Shown here one piece after another: positions 60,529 to 64,000 of a stretch of 64,000 nucleotides of DNA. The translations under genes and the position numbers were made by a program. Origin of the DNA: Kribbella rubisoli. Its GTDB lineage: Bacteria > Actinomycetota > Actinomycetes > Propionibacteriales > Kribbellaceae. Under the pieces are notes generated by a model. It was not told where the DNA came from. It made no database searches and was given only the letters and a program-made list of their open reading frames with translations. Positions within the stretch are counted from its first letter, which is position 1; every line of letters begins with the position of its first letter. The stretch spans positions 496,001-560,000 of the forward strand of contig NZ_SHKR01000011.1 of the NCBI RefSeq assembly GCF_004217145.1. The letters are read 5' to 3'.

Positions 60529-60876
60529 ATGGAGAAGAACAACGGCATCAGCGTCGGCGGGAACTTCGTCGCCGGAGCGGTCGCGGCCGGCAAGCACGCC
60601 CGGGCGACGAACATTTCGACAGGCGATTCCCTGGGCGCTGCCAGGACCCAGATGCAGATGCTGCTCGACTTGGTGCACACACACACCGGCGAGCTGACGC
60701 GCCCCGACGAAACCATCGCCGCGGCCGAGTCCGCACGGAGGGAGCTCGAGGCCGACGAGCCCGACAAACCGAAGATCCTCGGCCGGCTGATGACCGTCGC
60801 ATCCGGAGCCGGCGCGATCGCCGCGATCTCCGAAGCCGTCACCGCTGTCCACGAAGCGATCGCGGCGCTGCTATGA
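60529..60876 (+). CDS. Small protein with N-terminal GNxVAGxVAxG motif (gene B)
   Basis: A 115-residue protein that starts EKNNGISVGGNFVAGAVAAGKHARATN, aligning with the C-terminus of the preceding product (NNG-x2-V-x-GN-x-VAG-x-VA-x-G-x2-ARAT). A helical region (LGAARTQMQMLLDLVHTHTGELTRPDETIAAAESARRELEADEPDKPKIL) and a hydrophobic C-terminal helix (GAGAIAAISEAVTAVHEAIAALL) follow. ATG 60529 is 4 nt after the gene A stop. Similar Gly-rich tracts plus a DKP-x-L-x-A-x-L tail occur near actinobacterial effector-associated proteins; function unknown. Confidence 0.7.
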   Translation: MEKNNGISVGGNFVAGAVAAGKHARATNISTGDSLGAARTQMQMLLDLVHTHTGELTRPDETIAAAESARRELEADEPDKPKILGRLMTVASGAGAIAAISEAVTAVHEAIAALL

Positions 60877-60900
60877 ATCTCAGTGGTCGGGGATGACCTG

Positions 60901-61752
60901 ATGCCCACCTTCTGCACCGAATGTGGCACCAGCCGCGAAGGCGACGAGTCGTTCTGCGTGAACTGCGGAACCAGGTACGACGACGCCGTACGCGGTGATC
61001 GACCTGCCGACACGCCGGACGAAGCGCCGGAGGAGTCGGTAGGCCATGGCGCCGGCTGGTATGTCGGTCTCAGCGTGGCCCTGGCGGCCATCCTGATCGG
61101 CGCGGTCATCGGCGGCGGCGCCCTGCTGCGGAACCGTGTGTCGTCCGCGGACGTCACGGATGCTCCGATCAGCGGCGTGCGGCTGAACAGCGACGGGTAC
61201 ATCGTGACAGGCGGGCCGGGCGAGGAATCGACGCCGGGCCTCGACGAGCCGTCGTACTCCGAGGAGCCGTCGTACACGGAGGAGCCGCAGTACACACCGG
61301 AGCCGACACTGACGTACACGGAAGAGACCCTCCTCCCGACGACGGCGCCGAGCCTAGGCAACGCGATCGTCTCCGCGGCACCGGAGATCGCGAACAACGC
61401 GACGGCGCGAACGGTCGTTGCCCTGCTCACCGGCTACTTCACCGCGATCAACGAGAGGGACTACACCGAGTACCGGAAGGTGGTTACGCGCGGAGCGCGG
61501 CAGACCCAGGCCGAGTTCGAGAAGGGGTATCGCACCACGAACAACGCTCAGGTGCAGTTGCGTGAACTCGGAATCGGCGAGGACGGCCGGCTGATGGCAA
61601 CTGTCGACTTCGTCAGCACGCAGGATGCCGCGGACGGTCCGGAAGGGCAGACCTGCACGCGGTGGACCGTCGCCAAGTTCTTCGAGAAGGATGGCTCCAA
61701 ACTCCGCATCGGCAAGGCTCTCAAAGGCCACAGCTCCGCCTTACCTTGCTGA
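60901..61752 (+). CDS. Zinc-ribbon, single-pass membrane protein with extracellular domain (gene C)
   Basis: A 283-residue protein. The zinc ribbon is C5-x2-C8-x10-C19-x2-C22 (FCTECGTSREGDESFCVNCG). An acidic linker and one membrane helix (WYVGLSVALAAILIGAVIGGGALL, about residues 53-76) follow. Then comes a Glu/Pro/Tyr repeat (EEPSYTEEPQYTPEPT). A C-terminal SnoaL/NTF2-like domain (RTVVALLTGYFTAINERDYTEYRKVV... TCTRWTVAKFFEKDGSKLRIGKA) ends the protein. ATG 60901 has GGGGA upstream. Same operon as genes A and B; resembles sensor-type zinc-ribbon membrane proteins. Confidence 0.75.
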   Translation: MPTFCTECGTSREGDESFCVNCGTRYDDAVRGDRPADTPDEAPEESVGHGAGWYVGLSVALAAILIGAVIGGGALLRNRVSSADVTDAPISGVRLNSDGYIVTGGPGEESTPGLDEPSYSEEPSYTEEPQYTPEPTLTYTEETLLPTTAPSLGNAIVSAAPEIANNATARTVVALLTGYFTAINERDYTEYRKVVTRGARQTQAEFEKGYRTTNNAQVQLRELGIGEDGRLMATVDFVSTQDAADGPEGQTCTRWTVAKFFEKDGSKLRIGKALKGHSSALPC

Positions 61753-61805
61753 TCCTCTCGATCCTCGATGCCGCAGGCGTGTCCTTTGGTGGCGTGACCG
61801 AGGCG

Positions 61806-62255
61806 CTAGCTGCCTAGTTCGCGAAGGGTTTCCCGTAGGGCTTCGTAGCGGGTGGGGCCTAGGCGGGTGGACCAGATTTCTTCGACGCGTTCGATGGCGG
61901 CTTGGCTGTAGGCGGCTGCTTCGTCGCCCTTGGGGGTGCGGCGGACCAGGCGGACGCGGCGGTCGGCGCGGAGGCGGTCGGATTCTACGTAGCCGAGGCG
62001 TTGGAGGTAGTCGACGTGTTGGCCGAGGCCTTGTTTGGTCATCACCGCGACCTCGGCCAGGTCGGTGATGCGGGCGCCGTCGGGCGGGATCATCTCGAGG
62101 AGGCGGTAGTGCGAGACGCGCAGTCCGGGGTAGAGGTCCTCGGAGGAGGCCAGGATCTCCTCCCGGATCCGCTTCAGGGCGGCTCCGAGCAGGCCGGCGA
62201 TGTGTCCGGACCACGGCCCCTGCACCCGGCCCGATACGTCGTTGACGGAAGTCAT
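61806..62255 (-). CDS. MarR-family transcriptional regulator
   Basis: A 149-residue winged-helix dimer: GLRVSHYRLLEMIPPDGARITDLAEVAVMTKQGLGQHVDYLQRLGYVESDRLRADRRVRLVRRTPKGDEAA covers helices 2-5 and the wing. It is divergent from a kinase-like gene with a 53-bp gap. A near-perfect 16-bp inverted repeat fills the gap and overlaps this start codon, so autoregulation and control of the kinase are expected. Confidence 0.9.
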   Translation of the reverse strand: MTSVNDVSGRVQGPWSGHIAGLLGAALKRIREEILASSEDLYPGLRVSHYRLLEMIPPDGARITDLAEVAVMTKQGLGQHVDYLQRLGYVESDRLRADRRVRLVRRTPKGDEAAAYSQAAIERVEEIWSTRLGPTRYEALRETLRELGS

Positions 62256-62292
62256 AAAGCCACTTTACTATGCCGTTAGTAAGGTGGCTTTA
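62255..62292. promoter_or_regulatory. MarR operator, 16-bp arms
   Basis: Arms 62255-62270 and 62277-62292 are inverted repeats with a single mismatch around a 6-nt centre. The outer part is TAAAGCCAC...GTGGCTTTA. The element overlaps the marR ATG and ends 16 bp before the kinase start, so one bound dimer would block both genes. Confidence 0.75.
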
Positions 62293-62308
62293 CTTCTTGG
62301 GGGGAACC

Positions 62309-63460
62309 ATGATCACCGCACTCGAACCGCTCGGGCGAGATGCCCTGCCCGACGACGAATTCACCGCCCTGGTCCGGACGATCACCGGCGATCCACAGGC
62401 CGTGCCCGCCGACGTACGGGTCGAGCCGGTCGACTACCCGATCGGTACGCCGAGCACCGAGTCGCTCAACCGGGTCTTCGGCATGTCCAAAGGCGTCAAG
62501 TGGTCGTGCTTCGTGAAGAAGTTCCAGTCGGTCCGGCACTGGCCGATGATCCACATGCTGCCCGAGGAGTTCCGCGCGCTGTTCATCCACAACCTGCCCT
62601 GGCAGCTGGAGATCGCTGTCCACCGCAGCGATATCGCCGACCTCCTCCCGGAGGGCATGCGACTGCCGGCGACGTACCGGATCGACGTGTACGACGACGA
62701 CCGCGCCACGCTCTGGATGGAGAACATCACCCAGGAACCCGGTCCTTGGCCGATCGCCCGGTTCGAGCGTGCGGCGTACCTGCTCGGACGCCTGTCCGCG
62801 CGTCGCCAGCCGCACATGGTCGAACCGTTCCTCCCCCGCGAGCACGTCACGACTCCGGGCATCGGACTGCGCTTCTACTCAGAGGGTCGGGTGAGCCGCG
62901 CCGCACTGCCCGCGCTGGCAGACCCCCAGACCTGGAAGCACCCACTGCTGAGCGCAGCGGTCTGCAACCTCGGCGAGCACGGCCTACGGGACGATCTGCT
63001 CGAGCTGGGCGAGCGCATCCCCGCAGTACTCGATGCACTCGAGGCGTTGCCGCAGTGCTACCAGCACGGGGACGCGAGCCCGCAGAACCTCCTGGTACCG
63101 CAGGGCAAGCCGGACGAGTTCGTGGTGATTGACTGGGGCTTCGACTGCCCGCAGGCCGTCGGGTTCGACCTGGGGCAGCTGCTGATCGGACTGGCTCACG
63201 CCGGCGAACTGGCACCGGAGGCGTTGCCCGTGGTGCACAAGGTCATCCTCAAGTCGTTCCAGGACGGGCTCAAAGCCGAGGGAATGCAGGTGTCCGAGGA
63301 CGAGGTGCTGTACGGGTACCTGGGCTCGCTCCTGGTCCGCGCAGCGTTCACCGCGCTGCCACTGGAGCTACTCGGCAATGCCGACGCGTCGAAAGAGCTG
63401 TTCGAGCAGCGCGTCCAGCTGACCCGCGCAATGGTCGACCTGGTCACACCGGTGATCTGA
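62309..63460 (+). CDS. APH/EcKinase-like phosphotransferase
   Basis: A 383-residue kinase-like protein. It has SLNRVFGMSKGVKWSCFVKKFQSVRHWPMIHMLPEEFR (N-lobe with Lys), YRIDVYDDDRATLWMENI, the catalytic loop CYQHGDASPQNLLVPQG and the metal motif FVVIDWGFDCPQAVGFDLGQLLIGLAHAG. This is the HGD-x3-N / IDW set of aminoglycoside or ecdysteroid-kinase-like families. GGGGGGAACC precedes ATG 62309. Controlled by the divergent MarR; may modify the MarR inducer (inference). Confidence 0.8.
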   Translation: MITALEPLGRDALPDDEFTALVRTITGDPQAVPADVRVEPVDYPIGTPSTESLNRVFGMSKGVKWSCFVKKFQSVRHWPMIHMLPEEFRALFIHNLPWQLEIAVHRSDIADLLPEGMRLPATYRIDVYDDDRATLWMENITQEPGPWPIARFERAAYLLGRLSARRQPHMVEPFLPREHVTTPGIGLRFYSEGRVSRAALPALADPQTWKHPLLSAAVCNLGEHGLRDDLLELGERIPAVLDALEALPQCYQHGDASPQNLLVPQGKPDEFVVIDWGFDCPQAVGFDLGQLLIGLAHAGELAPEALPVVHKVILKSFQDGLKAEGMQVSEDEVLYGYLGSLLVRAAFTALPLELLGNADASKELFEQRVQLTRAMVDLVTPVI

Positions 63461-63519
63461 GAACATTTCAGTCCTGTCACAGCTGCAACGAACACCCCGC
63501 CTCCGTGTATCCATAGTGC

Positions 63520-64000
63520 GTGACGAACCTGAGCAGATACACAGCATTGGCCGCCCTGGCAGGACTCGTGCTGAGCGGATGCGGCAGCGAGTCCGGCGCG
63601 GGCGGCACGCCCACAACCAGCAACACACCGTCACCCACGATGCCGTCGGTCACGCAGTCCACACCGGTCGGCGCCGGCCTGCCACTGACGGTCAGCCGCA
63701 CCGGCGGCTTCGCGGGTTTCGACGACCAGGTGCTGATCAGCCCTGACGGCGTCGCGACGGTGAGCGGTCGCGGCAAGGAAACGATCCGGTGCAAGCTGGA
63801 TCCGAGCTTGCTGGCGACCATCACCGCGGCCGCTCAGCAGGTTGACTGGGCCAGCCTGGTCGCGACCAAGCCGACCACGAAGCACCCGGACGACATGATC
63901 CTTGCGGTCACGGCGAACGGGAAGACTGCCCGGATCGAGGACCCGAAGGTCAAGCCGCTGGCGGCCCCGGTGAACAAACTGCTCACCGAAGCCGCCATCC
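63520..64000 (+). CDS. Lipoprotein with emfourin-like domain, partial at right edge
   Basis: GTG 63520 opens VTNLSRYTALAALAGLVLSGCGSES, a type II signal with lipobox LSGC (Cys at residue 21). A Thr/Ser/Pro linker and LPLTVSRTGGFAGFDDQVLISPDGVATVSG follow. The sequence then runs AAAQQVDWASLVATKPTTKHPDDMILAVTANGKTARIED and is open to the window end. The RxGGFAG start followed by a short beta-rich domain resembles protealysin inhibitor emfourin; moderate confidence. About 160 residues are visible. Confidence 0.7.
   Translation, partial: MTNLSRYTALAALAGLVLSGCGSESGAGGTPTTSNTPSPTMPSVTQSTPVGAGLPLTVSRTGGFAGFDDQVLISPDGVATVSGRGKETIRCKLDPSLLATITAAAQQVDWASLVATKPTTKHPDDMILAVTANGKTARIEDPKVKPLAAPVNKLLTEAAI

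Noticed and set aside
1-64000. CRISPR array, tRNA/rRNA genes, transposases or prophage
   Set aside because: I looked for repeat-spacer periodicity, tRNA arms and CCA ends, DDE/serine recombinase motifs and phage structural genes and found none convincing.

Overview
The window is high-GC actinobacterial chromosome. GTG starts are frequent, ATGA/GTGA start-stop overlaps are common, and GTACG-type words recur. The families point to Propionibacteriales, most plausibly a Kribbella/Nocardioidaceae-like genome: DUF5302, DUF4245, DUF3224, DUF1707, Ddn-like F420 enzymes, AbiEi/DUF559-type proteins and a YchF-IspH-XseAB-GlpX-fumarase-PhoH-UppS housekeeping backbone. The genus is inference. I saw no tRNA, rRNA, CRISPR array, transposase or prophage.

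Layout. 1-3.6 kb: the left-truncated end of a LuxR/AAA-type regulator, a methyltransferase and an ArsR-SRPBCC pair. 3.6-9.8 kb: a minus-strand phosphonate (2-aminoethylphosphonate-type) operon with a HutC-subfamily GntR regulator, a TGGT-N4-ACCA operator, an FAD amine oxidase-like protein, a phosphonatase-like HAD enzyme and a four-gene ABC importer. 9.9-20 kb: DUF5302, a LysE exporter, a kinase-like protein, a methyltransferase, an ABC-2 export operon with a divergent WYL regulator, the ribosome-associated GTPase YchF and small accessory genes. 20-29 kb: polysaccharide deacetylase, O-methyltransferase, RmuC, a secreted GH64 beta-1,3-glucanase behind a CebR-like operator, a second ArsR-SRPBCC pair coupled to a Rieske oxygenase, an HxlR/NmrA divergent pair and an ECF sigma factor with a membrane partner.

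29-46 kb: the housekeeping core (ispH, xseA-xseB, DUF4245, glpX-pfkB), with a TetR/flavodoxin pair carrying two operators. A 2-isopropylmalate synthase without its C-terminal regulatory domain lies behind a Leu-rich leader peptide and a candidate attenuator. There are three paralogous small membrane proteins (37.7, 41.9 and 42.5 kb) and a class I fumarase. 46-56 kb: fumC-DUF402-kinase (the kinase carries a one-base frameshift), a spermidine synthase-like protein, an AbiEi/DUF559-like gene bracketed by two copies of a hairpin repeat, a transglycosylase, PhoH and UppS.

56-64 kb is the most accessory-looking part. It holds TrhA/hemolysin III behind a TetR-type palindrome, a small protein made of 24 in-register Ser-x-x triplets with a C-terminal membrane tail, and a frameshifted family member. 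It also holds a three-gene operon of two zinc-ribbon membrane proteins flanking a small protein that shares a GNxVAGxVAxG motif with the first. A MarR/kinase pair shares one near-perfect palindrome, and a lipoprotein runs off the right edge. The best candidates for undescribed biology are the Sxx-repeat protein (56797-57135), the zinc-ribbon/GNxVAG operon (58944-61752), the leu leader (38917-39040) and the hairpin-bracketed AbiEi/DUF559 cassette (50239-51379).
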